From Conus ventricosus (lineage: Eukaryota; Mollusca; Gastropoda; Neogastropoda; Conidae), in NCBI GenBank assembly GCA_018398815.1, contig CM031618.1, forward strand, positions 54,648,745 to 54,712,744: 64,000 nt of DNA. Direction: 5' to 3'. Within the stretch, counting starts at the first letter, position 1, and every line of letters starts with the position of its first letter. The notes below the pieces were generated by a model, which was given only the letters and a program-made list of their open reading frames with translations, searched no databases and was not told where the DNA came from. A program made the position numbers and the translations under genes. Positions 1-47,666 of the stretch are shown here, one piece after another.

Positions 1-37145
<37,145 letters not shown>

Positions 37146-38397
37146 TGATGGTGGTGGTGTGGTGAGGAGGGGGAGGGCGGTGACCTCAGCGACGGGGAAG
37201 GGGCGGCAGGAAGGGGTGGCGGTTCCTGGTGAGTCGTGCTTCAGTCATGGGCTCAGAGGAGTTCTCCGCCGAGGAGAAGCTGGTTCTTGTGGTTTGGAAC
37301 GACTTGGATTTGCAGAAGATCGCCGTTTTGTCTCCAGCGTGTCGGGGATGCCCACATCCCTGTCTTGTTTAACGTGCTGAAACGCCGACCAGCTGGTGCA
37401 GAGACATTGTGACTTGGTTTGGCAGGAAGTCTGTGTGTGGGTGTGGTGGACGAGGTATCGCAGGAGGGGGGCGAAGTCGGTGTGAGCTGGTTGTCATGGT
37501 ACTCAGGCAGATGACAATGTCCCGGTGCTGAGGCTGCAGTGAGTGACACCTGTGTGACCTCACAGTGTTCACTCCTGTCGCCACAGATCTGATGAGGAAG
37601 CTTTTTTTTTTTTAATTCAGGTGTCGTCATGATTATTGTAATTCATTGATTTTTTTTTTTTTTTTGAATTGTAGAGATGGATGTTGGATATTTCTTGTTT
37701 TTGCTTCTAGACTGATGTCAGTGTTTTTTCTTTAAAAAAAAAAAAAAAAAAAATTCGTGTGTTTTTGATACTTGAGTAGAACCTGGGATGTTTGTTGTTT
37801 GTGCAGTAGGTCTGTGTACATATCTGGTGTCGCCGAGAGAAGAAAAGAGAAAGAGATAGATGAATATTTTGGATCCCAACAAGTCACCATTCCCTCCTCT
37901 CCCTTCCCCGCCCCTTTCCTCATATTGCCCTGCCCCTCCCCCTTATTGCTTCATTTGATCTCTGGAAGGAAGAGCGGATGAAAGTGATCTGATGTTCAGG
38001 ATTTTTTCCCCTCTGAGCGTATGTACAGATGTGTGTGCCCTAGCATGAAAAATGGGAAATGCATTGCCACAATGCAGAATGTGATCATCATATCCAAAAG
38101 AAGTAAGAGTGTCGCATGTAAGAGAGGCTATGCACTGTACGTATTATAACTTTTTGTGTGTGTTTTTTTATTCATTGGCGTTTTGCTGTAACAGGCTGGG
38201 TAAGGCCTGTCGTGTTGGGAGAGTGCAAGATGCTGCGTAATAGAATGATGCAGCTTTTTCCACACCAAAGAAAACTTTTGCATAAGATGTGGTGGAGAAG
38301 ATGCACAGCGTAGGATGCATTTATGAGGGTCGTTCAGGAAAGGGTGTCCATGGCCGTGCCATTAGCATAGGGATTTACCCGAGTTATGTAACAGAAA

Positions 38398-38412
38398 AGT
38401 GTGTGTGTGCGT

Positions 38413-38449
<37 letters not shown>

Positions 38450-38579
38450 TGAGTGTGTGTGTGTGTCTGTGTGTGGTGTGTGTCTGTGTGTGTGTGTGTC
38501 TGAGTGTGTGTGTTTGTGTGTGTGTGTGTGTCTGTGTCTGTGTGTGGTGTGTGTCTGAGTGTGTGTGTGTCTGAGTGTG

Positions 38580-38621
<42 letters not shown>

Positions 38622-38712
38622 TGTGTGTGTGTGTGTCTGAGTGTGTGTGTATGTGTGTGTGTGTGTCTGAGTGTGTGTGTGTGTGTGTCTGAGTGTGTGT
38701 GTGTGTGTGTTT
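38398..38712 (+). repeat. Long compound GT microsatellite
   Basis: (GT)n broken by regular GTCTGA and GTCTGT steps. The steps recur at ~25-60 base intervals, showing a higher-order tandem structure. Long frames through it are artefacts. Confidence 0.95.
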
Positions 38713-38830
38713 CACAGCACAGTAACGTCTGAAACTGTTCTCCTGTGTTGGTGGTTTGACTCGACGATTCGATGAACACAACTGTGCAGCGTAAAAGGAC
38801 GGACTTCAGAAAGATTTCAGTTGTCTGTGT

Positions 38831-39014
38831 GTTTGCACGGACAGAAGGTGGACGTGATCACATAATCATGAGATGTTGCTGCTGTGGCTGACTAGAAAAA
38901 TCACATGACGCCTTTTGGCTGTGTTTGCACGGACAGAACGTGGACGTGATCACATGATCATGAGATGTTGCAGCTGTGGCTGACTAGAATTTCACATGAC
39001 GCCTTTTGGCTGTG
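38831..39014 (+). repeat. 92-bp tandem duplication
   Basis: Two copies starting GTTTGCACGGACAGAA at 38831 and 38923, about 93% alike. Each contains GTGATCACAT-ATCATGAG, a near-palindrome. Confidence 0.9.
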
Positions 39015-39126
39015 CTGAAGGGTTTGATGGCTGAAGAGCCATCTTTCAAAATTTATCTTCACGGTCCTGGTCTCGCTGCTTCAGGCGAACATAAGCGCGC
39101 TGTGCTCTGGACGAAAAATTGTCAAA

Positions 39127-39132
39127 AATAAA
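39127..39132 (+). terminator. Candidate polyadenylation signal AATAAA
   Basis: AATAAA followed within ~25 bases by a T/G-containing stretch (GTGTTCATGAATTG). It is the first canonical hexamer I noticed downstream of the SCaMC stop. The assignment to this gene is inference; transcript ends would settle it. Confidence 0.3.
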
Positions 39133-39150
39133 CGTGTTCATGAATTGATC

Positions 39151-39544
39151 GAATGATGTCAAATGTTAATCAGCTCAGTCGAAAGAATTGTGTGTAAGAA
39201 TTACAAGAGAAAGGTTATTCCCCGTTTTCTAATAGATCAACGAAAGAAGAAAGGAAGAGACTTTTTGAAGGCTTTACTCACACTCACTTGGCAAAAATGT
39301 TGCTTATGGGTGATGAAATCTACAATCTTATGGCATCCTCCACAAACGATTCAGGCAGGTGTTAACGGTTGCAGAATGAGACAGTCCAACAGTCCTTTGA
39401 CCGAGTTTCATGGAGGAAAAGAGACCATTGTATCTTTTCTTAGAGCACAGGTTTCAAACTGCTGTTGATAGTCTACAACAGAAATTGGTGCTCATTGTAA
39501 AACACGATGTTGACACTGTTTATCCAGCTGTTGACTCCTGCGAC

Positions 39545-39579
<35 letters not shown>

Positions 39580-39584
39580 CCCCC

Positions 39585-39621
<37 letters not shown>

Positions 39622-40100
39622 TTTATGGTAAATGCAGAGTTTTCCAATGCAAGGTCATCCTGGTGTTCCTAAAGGAATTAAACGTCCATGCCTGGGATCA
39701 CCCCCCTCCAGTCCTGAGCAGACTCCTTGTGACTTTCCATCATTACGCGTCTTGAAAAAAATTGTTTGGTAGCGGGGTAAAGTTTTGTGCAGTCGAGACC
39801 TCTCAGAAGCTGTATACTCAGAGCTTCTTGCCTGCCCTTGATCAGACTCTTCAACGAAGTTCAAGGGCCGTTGAGTCTTGGCAAAAAACAAGTGAAAGTT
39901 TTCTTGTCTTTGAAGCAGAAGAGGGCATTCCAAGAGGATGCGCAAGTTTGAGAAGAAGCAGCTGGTAGTTCATGGGAGAAACTGCAGAGACTGACGAGCA
40001 GCCCCATGAGACACTTTTGACTCTGAAAGGTCGTGAAATGGCTGGAACCGCTTGCTTGGTCAAATTCTGTGGACACGGTTTAATGAACAGCCCTTGCAAG
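39151..40100 (+). other. Intergenic, with long C run
   Basis: No gene recognised. A C tract of ~70 bases with a few T lies at 39546-39618. Short open frames (39163-39468 on +, 39655-39945 on -) show no known domain. Confidence 0.55.
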
Positions 40101-40297
40101 GTGTCTCGTATTCATCCCATGTTTTCTTTAATCCCTATGTCCTGAAATCATCATACTTACTTATGATGTGTCTCGTATTCATCATCCCATGTTTTCTTTA
40201 ATCCCTTGTCCTGAAATCATACTTACTTATGATGTGTCTCGTATTCGTCATCCCTTGTTTTCTTTAGTCCCTATCTCCTGAAATCGTCATGCTCACT
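40101..40297 (+). repeat. Three tandem ~66-bp units
   Basis: GTGTCTCGTATTCATC starts units at 40101, 40168 and 40233. Each continues with CCATGTTTTCTTTAATCCC and CTGAAATCAT. Confidence 0.9.
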
Positions 40298-41934
40298 GAT
40301 ATGCCTGATACTTCCATATTCATTCTGCTTTCTTTCCGTCGTGTAAACACATGTATTTTTGAACACAGAGGTCGTTCACTGATGGCGCTGCAGGGTTTGA
40401 GTGACGTGAGGAAGACATGTTAAGACAGCACGACTCAACTCTGATTCATGAAGATTTTTATTTTATTTTATTGTAAGCATCGTGTGAAAAGATTGAGAGA
40501 ATGCATTGTAGAAGAGTTTATTACAACAAAAAAGAAGAAGAAAAAAAAGACATCTGTGTGTAAAGTTTGAGATTGTGTTGGTGTTTGTGTTGGTGTTAAC
40601 TATCGTTACTCAGACTTTTGTGTGAAATCATGAAATACCTGAGCATTCCTTTGTCATTTGCTGCCTTTACAGGTCTTGTATGGAATGCAGGAGTTCATGG
40701 GCAGGTGGGCGTGAATGAGGAGAAAAAAAAAAAGCAGATGTCTGGCTGCCATCTTTCGAATCACACTCAGTGTCCATGAAAAACTTCTTTTGGTTTGTGT
40801 TGTGAGATCTGTTACCGTGAACTGTGAACTTTGTACATTGATTACTGTGACTGAAATGGATCCATGGACTGAGGTTGCCAAAGTGATAACTGACAAGGCT
40901 GTGATCAAGTATTTATACCTGCTCCAGGCGGCTTGTTTGGTCATGACATGGTGATGAGTTGAGAGAGGGAGTGTGTGTGTGTGTGTGTGTGTGTGAGTGT
41001 AAATCTGACTGTTTTGTGTATGTGTGTTGCTTCCATGTGCGTGAAAGTCTTTACAGGTTCTTTAGGTAGTTTCTGATAGTGATCCACCAGGAATATGTTC
41101 AGTAAGGTGCTGCAAACGCACGTCTCGGTGAAGCGACAACATTCTCCCTTTGGCTGAAAATTGCTTGTGGGGAAACCCATTTGACCAGTGCTAAACTGTC
41201 TCCGAGGGTTTGCATGCTTTTGAGGTACAGAGGGTGACAGGCGCTCTGCCTGCAAGGAGCGAAGGATGGATTTCACAGCAGCCATTGGTTGCGTCACAGG
41301 TATCGCAGAAGGCTGCCACAGACCTGTGTGTGTGTGTGTGTGTGCAAAGTGAAAAGCAGTAGCGATTCAGCAACTCCACAATCAACTTTTTATGTGTTGT
41401 CCTGTTTCCCAGTGTTGTTGAAGCCACAAAAAGAACAGTCAGAAGTGTCAGTTGAGGTTGCAGTCAGTTGCAAGGATGACGGACTTCCATGAGGGTGATG
41501 TGTTTTAAAGTCTGTGCCAGTTCGATGGTAGTCGAATTTTGAAGTAATGCTCTACCGGAAGTTTGTTCAACAATCAAATGCAATTTCTTTCAGAATCAAA
41601 GCTAACTGTGTTGCAGAAATTTTATTCCCATTTTGCCCCTCTCTGGGTTTTTGTGTTTGTTCGTTGGTTTTTTTTTTTCTCTTCTCATATCTTAGGCCTG
41701 ATAAGTACTTCATATCCAGTAATAATGAAAGCATTGACCACGGAAGGACAATCAGTGTTGCGTTATTAGTTACAGTTCAAATACCATTCCCATCCAGATT
41801 ATTTCAATGTGATTGGCTTTTATTCATTAGAGAAGAAGGTTGCATACCTGTTGTAGACTAGATCTACTGAATCCTACATTTCCCCGCGAGGAGCAAAAAT
41901 CATCAGTTTCACCACAGCACCATCAGTATCGGCC
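40298..41934 (+). other. Intergenic, no gene seen
   Basis: Contains short GT repeats at 40971-40998 and 41323-41344. Nothing else recognisable. Confidence 0.5.
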
Positions 41935-42071
41935 CCATCCCTCTGTCATATTACAGTCCGGAGCGAAAGGTTTCTGATCCTTGTGGACCATCTAGAAATC
42001 ACCCCCATCCCTCTGTCATATTACAATCTGGAGCGAAAGGTTTCTGATCCTTGTGGACCATCTAGAAATTG
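41935..42071 (+). repeat. 70-bp tandem duplication
   Basis: CCATCCCTCTGTCATATTAC begins copies at 41935 and 42005. They share GGAGCGAAAGGTTTCTGATC and differ at a few bases. Confidence 0.9.
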
Positions 42072-44232
42072 CTCACAGGTCTTGGCCTCTGGAGGTACTT
42101 GCGGCATTAAGTCATGCATTTTATCAGGGTTTTTGTTTAAAGGATTTTGTTACATTTCGTGGACAGGAATTGTCTCTGAATCTCTGAGTATTGTCAGGAG
42201 GCTTAGGGTGATGATGTCATTCTTGTGTTCTAATCCCAACACAATAATATGAACTACGGAATGCCACAAAAAGTAAGTGTGTTGCAAGGGTTAGGTCTTT
42301 TCTGTCCGGTGTCTTTGTAGAGGCCTGAAGTGTGAAAGCTGCTTTGTGGTTTGTTGGTGATCAGGACTGCTTGCTGAATGTGGACGAGACTGGAAGGGAG
42401 CAGGTCAGGGGTCATGGCGTCGAGAGGCTGTCGAGCAGAAACAAAACCATGTGCCGTGTTTTGAATGTTGCGCACTGTCCAGCCATGGCAAAGAAAGATC
42501 TCTTTTGTTGAGTTTGTGTGTCGCAAGTCGGCAGTTGCGTTGGACAGGGTGATGACTCTGATGATGCAAAGTACAATGCAAATCATGTGAGGCGATCGAT
42601 TGCGTCTGATTCCACTGTCTGTATCACCTCTGACAAAATCAACTTGGGAACATTGTTTTGATTCATGTTCTTCCCTGTTACTTCTTTCACTGCCGGGTTG
42701 GTCAGTCCACTAAGTTCAGTGCTTGTGTGTGTGTGTGTGTGTGTCTGTATGTCGCTGTGTGCGCGCGTGTGTGTGTGTGTGTGAGAGATTGTGTGTGTGT
42801 ATGTATTATGTGTGTTTGTGTGTTAAGTGTGTGTGTGTGTGTATGTTTGATTGTGAGTGTGTGTGTTTGTCAGTGTGTGTGTGTGTGTGTGACATGCATG
42901 TTTGTGTTTGAATTCTGCGAATGGTTATGCATCTGGGGTATTATTTATTGATTTTCGTAATGGAATGCATATGTGATGAGTTGATGGGAGTATAAATGTA
43001 CATGAACATTTTGTGTATGTTTTTTTCTTCTGTGTTCCAATGTCGAGCCGTTCGTCTGTCTCTTAGAGAAAGAACAACAAATGAAAGAGCCATTCCAGTT
43101 CACCTGTTGTGTATGCACATGATTTTCTGTGTGCGTGTGTTCATGCCTGTGTGTGTGTGTGTGTGTGCACACGCGCCCGAGATGTAATGATTCAGTTTGG
43201 GGTAAACGTTTCAGTTAAAGTTTGCAACAAGGAAAAGGTATGCAAATAAAAAGTTCGGTGGAACCTCTGTTCGACCTTGAAAATATAAAAAAAATAGGTC
43301 TTCCCATGGGAGTGGTTTTACAGGGAGATAGACTGAATGGCACAGGGCGTCCACTTTTCCGCAGATTTTCAGATTCCAGTGAAAGTGAAAATGAGAATCC
43401 ATGAAGAAAAAAAAAACGAAACAAAAAAAAAATTCAGGTTAGAAGAAAAAGAAAATGGTGGTGGAACCCTAGGAGTGCTGGCTTCGTTTTGGTTTGCTGG
43501 CAGATGGCGCTGATATCGCTAACTCTCCAGAAAACCTCTGCGCAAGAACGGGCAGTCACCATTTTGTTTAGCTAGTTGAAGTGGTTGTAGGCAATCGGCT
43601 GTAAAGTTATGACGACGTGCATCGGCAGAACGCTGCTCGAGTGAAAGAGAAGCTGCGTGAATAAACAGCCCCTGTAGTGGTAAGACCAATAAATGGAGGA
43701 GACGTTACTTCATGCTTACGTTTGCGGCAGGCTGTACCATTTTGAAAACAAATTGTGAATGTTCTACAGGGGAAGGTATGGGGGAGGGGGGGGGGGGCAT
43801 GTTTGCCGGACCCTGTGGAATTAGAGGGATTTTTGCTTTTCCTCTTGGGGAGCCCTGGCGGCATGAACATATGCTGGTGCAAGTGTTAAAGCACACACAC
43901 ACACACGCATGCACGCACACACATACACGCACGCACACACACGCACGCACGCGCACACACACACACACACACACAGAGCACAGCACAGCACAACACGCTC
44001 GCATACATACATAGATACACACACACGCACACAGAGAGTGAGAAAGTGAAAAAAAAAAATTATCGAAAGAGAGAGGGAGTTCATTTTACTTACAGCACTT
44101 GAAAACAAATCTAGTAATGAAGTTCAAGCTGATATATCACACAAAGAAGACACCCAGAGAAGGTACCGCCATGATGATTTTGCAGCACACTGCCACTGTG
44201 CACTATTCAAAATGTATCGCTCACCCTTTGTC
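42072..44232 (+). other. Intergenic with two microsatellite blocks
   Basis: Compound GT repeat at 42725-42893 and CA repeat at 43892-43976. A G run lies at 43784-43796. No conserved coding or element detected. Confidence 0.55.
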
Positions 44233-44457
44233 TCATGTGTGCTCTCTTGATTGTGAGACGGTTCCAGTTCACAAAAGACAATGTGAAAAGTCACCACGTG
44301 ACGGTGATGTCGATGCACAGAACGATCCAATCCCTGTCTAGATTCATGTGTGCTCTCTTGATTGTGAGACGGTTCCAGTTCACAAAAGACAATGGGAAAA
44401 GTCACCACGTGACAGTGATGTCGATGCACAGAAGAACGATCCAATCCCTGTCCAGAT
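44233..44457 (+). repeat. 111-bp tandem duplication
   Basis: TCATGTGTGCTCTCTTGATT begins copies at 44233 and 44344; they are >95% alike. The copies open matching frames but contain no recognised protein. Confidence 0.92.
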
Positions 44458-44575
44458 CGGCTAGACTGAATACCATGTTGTATCTGGAATCGAGGAAAGC
44501 TCTGTCCTGCAAGATCACATGTGGCAGGAAAACAAAATCATAATGGACGAAATGACAAATGAAGGGGTAGTTGCA

Positions 44576-44800
44576 AAGTGAGGCCACTGCAGGTGTACTG
44601 CAGGTGTACTGCAGGTGGAGATCTTGTCAAATCTTAAAAGGTGTATGTAATAAATCTGCCAAACATGAACAAACGAATCACAAGTCAAAACATGACGTGT
44701 TTTGACCTCTTAGGCCTTTTTCCGGCAAGATAAACAACACTTCAGACAAGGAAAAATGAGTAACGAGCAATCACTTGTCAAATTCAGTAAATCAGATAAA
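44576..44800 (+). repeat. Dispersed repeat, copy 1
   Basis: Shares with 52945-53150 the ordered blocks AAAGTGAG, ACTGCAGG, AAACGAATCACAAG, AAAACAT, TTTCGACCTCT/TTTTGACCTCT, GGCAAGATA and GAGCAATCACTT. The copies are ~75% alike and in the same direction. This copy also has CAGGTGTACTG tripled at 44590. It is an old interspersed element of unknown type. Confidence 0.7.
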
Positions 44801-45550
44801 TCAAGGGGTTTTGTTTGTTTGTTTTCATAATAATAAAGAATTTGATTATTTTGAGACTTATGCTCAACTTTTTTTTCCTGACAATGTATTTTTAAAAAAA
44901 AACACTTGCTATAGACAATGGGAGGATCGGAGATTGGAATAGAAAGGGTAATTCTTTACAGGTAAAAACAATAGCATCACATTGTGAGAGAAAGAATCGG
45001 TCACAGTAATGTTGGCTGTTCTGAGGAGGGAGGCATTCTCTTCTTGAGGTCCTTACAGAGGTTTCACCACAGTTGGATTGTGTTTCTCTAATGATATTCA
45101 TCAGCATTGGGTCCATAGTCTTGCATGTTTTTGATTTCCTTTTCTTGTAGCTCCTCTTCCCTCCCCTGTTGTATTTCCAGATGGCATGGGTTATATGTCG
45201 ACTGTTTCCAAACCAGACAGGGTCCACACATTCCATGTAGATGAGTTTGGAGATCGGACTGGAAAGCGCACAAGATCTTGGATTTGATGGGAACAAGACC
45301 TTGTGTTTTGAAAACCAACCATTGCTTGTTGGAGCCAAGAGCTTATAGGTGCATGTCGAAGGGGTGGGGTGGGGGGGGGGGGGGGGGGGGGGGGGAGAAA
45401 CATTTCAGACTTGTAACTTGATTGTGGAGAAGAATACCAAACAAGAACAGTAATTCTTGCTTCCATGATTCGACGATTGCATGCCCATAACTTTTAAATG
45501 GATGCTGCTTACAGCAGCACTTTGTTTAGCACAAATTTTGACATGAATCT
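44801..45550 (+). other. Intergenic with G run
   Basis: No gene seen. The G tract at 45362-45394 is broken once by T. Antisense frames here lack known domains. Confidence 0.5.
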
Positions 45551-45880
45551 CACAGAGTACGAACATCATATTGGTGCTCACAGCCCAGCAGACAGAAAGA
45601 GGCCATATCGGGGTTGTCCCCTCATTGAAGCTCACAGAGTATGAACATCATGTTGGTGCTTAAGCCCAGCAGACAGAAAGAGGCCATATCAGGGTTGTTA
45701 CCTCATTGAAGCTCACAGAGTACGAACATCATGTTGGTGCTTAAGCCCAGCAGACAGAAAGAGGCCATATCAGGGTTGTCACCTCATTGAAGCTCACAGA
45801 GTACGAACATCATGTTGGTGCTTAAGCCCAGCAGACAGAAAGAGGCCATATCAGGGTTGTCACCTCATTGAAGCTCACGG
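45551..45880 (+). repeat. Four tandem 81-82 bp units
   Basis: CACAGAGTACGAACATCAT begins units at 45551, 45633, 45714 and 45795. Each contains AGCAGACAGAAAGAGGCCAT and CCTCATTGAAGCT. Later units are nearly identical; the first is more diverged. Confidence 0.93.
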
Positions 45881-46693
45881 AACAAAAAGGAGAAATTCCT
45901 CCCAAAAGAATGATCCAAGCTTTCCATATACCCGCCACCTGACACATGCACACAGCAGCTACTGGTAAATGATAGAACACAGGGTTCGTAGGGTCCTTTC
46001 AAGTCCTTATGAATTGGATTTTGTGTTAAAAGGCCTTTTAAGTGCTTTGATTCAGCAAGTTGGTCCTTTTAACTCATCAGGAGGTCCTTTTAAGTTTTGA
46101 AAGGTACTGTTAAGTCCTGTTTTATCAAGAGAAAGAGACTTGAGAACGAAACTGAAACACCTTCGACAACCAAAACCGTACTTTTGCAAGTTGCAAAGAG
46201 TTGAAAGATGCCGACGCGATATCGTCTGAAACTCAGTACTGTACAAGGATAGTACTACTAGGCCTATAACATTAGTGCGCTTTCTGCTCAGTGGCAGACG
46301 ACGTGAAGCCGCGCGCAGTGGCTATGAGTCACGCCTGCTGCTTTGCTTAGCTTTGACGTCATGGGTTCCAAAGAGCAGACGCGGTGCTAATGTTTGCGGC
46401 ATATAGCTGACTCAATATTTTCGGTCAAACGATCTATGTTAAAAGGTTCCCTGTATAGAAATTAATTAAAAGAGTGAGGCAATAAAGATGAAAACATATT
46501 ACCCAAATAAATGTAGGTACATAACATCACGGTTTGCGAACATGCGAACATAACAAACTGCCTTGGAGAACAGCTATATGCTGCGTTCTTGAGCAGCATG
46601 TACAAGATAGATGCCTTCTCCCGTCTCTTCTCCTCCTTCCTCCTTTTTCCCTGCGCTAGCTAATTCTGATTGTTTGCAAGCTAAACGTTCAAA

Positions 46694-47145
46694 ATGCCAG
46701 GGAAATGTTCCTTTCAGGATAGATGGTTATCTGATAAAGTTTATTGCGAGTGGGTGAGAAGGGATGCTGTGGACAAGCATTCTGCTCGGTGCCTTTTTTG
46801 TGGGGTTTCGTTGAAACTTGCATCAATGGGAGAGAGTGTCCTTAAGCAGCATGCCAAGACCGACAGACATGTGAAAAATGAACGAAAATTCAAGGCAGAC
46901 ACCAGATGTAACATGACTGATTTCTTTTCAACAAACAGCAGTGTGTCAAGCACAGTCGCTTCCAGTTCAACTAGCAGTACTAGTCATGCCACTGCCAGCA
47001 ATGAAAGTGCGTCAGTACAAGTCCAACCACGAAATCTACTACTAGTACTAGGCCTAGATCTAGTTTTGATCTTGACAGCGGTCGATTGAATGCTGAAGTG
47101 TTGTGGGCAATGAAAGTTGTGGACTGCCACTACAGTTGTGTGTGA
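46694..47145 (+). pseudogene. Truncated BED-finger hAT transposase (N-terminal part)
   Basis: ATG at 46694: MPGKCSFQDRWLSDKVYCEW, then ARCLFCGVSLKLASMGESVL and KQHAKTDRHV form a BED finger (CxxC at ~residue 34, HxxxxxH at ~56). A Ser/Thr-rich linker follows. After the TGA at ~47089 another frame gives LNAEVLWAMKVVDCHYSCV, the usual start of the hAT DNA-binding/oligomer region, then stops. Everything downstream (RNase-H-like core, dimerisation domain) is missing. It once encoded a cut-and-paste transposase that binds the element ends; now at most a DNA-binding fragment. Confidence 0.75.
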
Positions 47146-47149
47146 AGAA

Positions 47150-47322
47150 AAATGTGTAAATAGTAGTGTAGTGGACGTGACAGTAGAATGTGTAATAGTA
47201 GTGTAGTGGACGTGACAGTAGAATGTGTAATAGTAGTGTAGTGGACGTGACAGTAGAATGTGTAATAGTAGTGTAGTGGACGTGACAGTAGAATGTGTAA
47301 TAGTAGTGTAGTGGGTCTGACA
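47150..47322 (+). repeat. 35-bp minisatellite, ~5 copies
   Basis: Units of AATGTGTAATAGTAGTGTAG plus TGGACGTGACAGTAG, nearly identical. They lie where the transposase core of the surrounding hAT would be. Confidence 0.95.
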
Positions 47323-47666
47323 GTAAAAACAAAGGAATGAAAGTGATTCATCATTGTGTCTATAATAGTTTGTGACTCACAGTGAAAACTCAGTAATCTA
47401 CATATTTGTGAAATACAACTTTGTGACAATAACATTCAGCCAAAGAAACCTACAGTGACGTGAATTGCAAAGACTGAATTAACATTCAAATGGGATTAGC
47501 TGTTCCTCTGTTTATGAGAGGTAAGTGTCTGCTGTTCTGCATGTCAAAAGGTTTGGGGTGTACTGTAAAGTCATGTTGGCAAAGGTCCTTTTAAACTGAT
47601 TTGAGGTCCTTATAAAGTCCTTTAAAGGTCCTTTTTTGGCTTCATGCCCACCACCTGGGAACCCTG

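Larger units (their letters stand above)
37146..39150 (+). other. Probable 3' untranslated region of SCaMC and downstream flank
   Basis: No conserved coding is seen after the TGA. The stretch is GT-rich with A and T runs (37601-37613, 37651-37664, 37735-37753), an AG-rich patch near 37840 and a long GT microsatellite at 38398-38712. The transcript end is not certain. An AATAAA at 39127 is the first good canonical signal I found, which would make a ~2 kb 3' UTR. Confidence 0.45.
45980..47666 (+). mobile_element. Non-autonomous hAT-like element with 5-bp duplication
   Basis: Left end CAGGGTTC at 45980, right end GAACCCTG at 47659-47666, and GAACA on both sides (45975-45979 and 47667-47671). 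Both subterminal regions repeat GGTCCTTTTAA-type words (left 46000-46105, right 47580-47635), typical transposase-binding clusters. Inside is only the N-terminal ~150 residues of a BED-finger transposase, followed by a 35-bp tandem repeat where the core should be. hAT elements with 5-bp duplications are known; the group assignment is inference. Confidence 0.65.

Noticed and set aside
43480..43700. First exon of a downstream gene (AGATGGCG-type sequence, possible donor)
   Set aside because: No conserved coding, no start codon context and no following exons found; more like a transposon 5' end.
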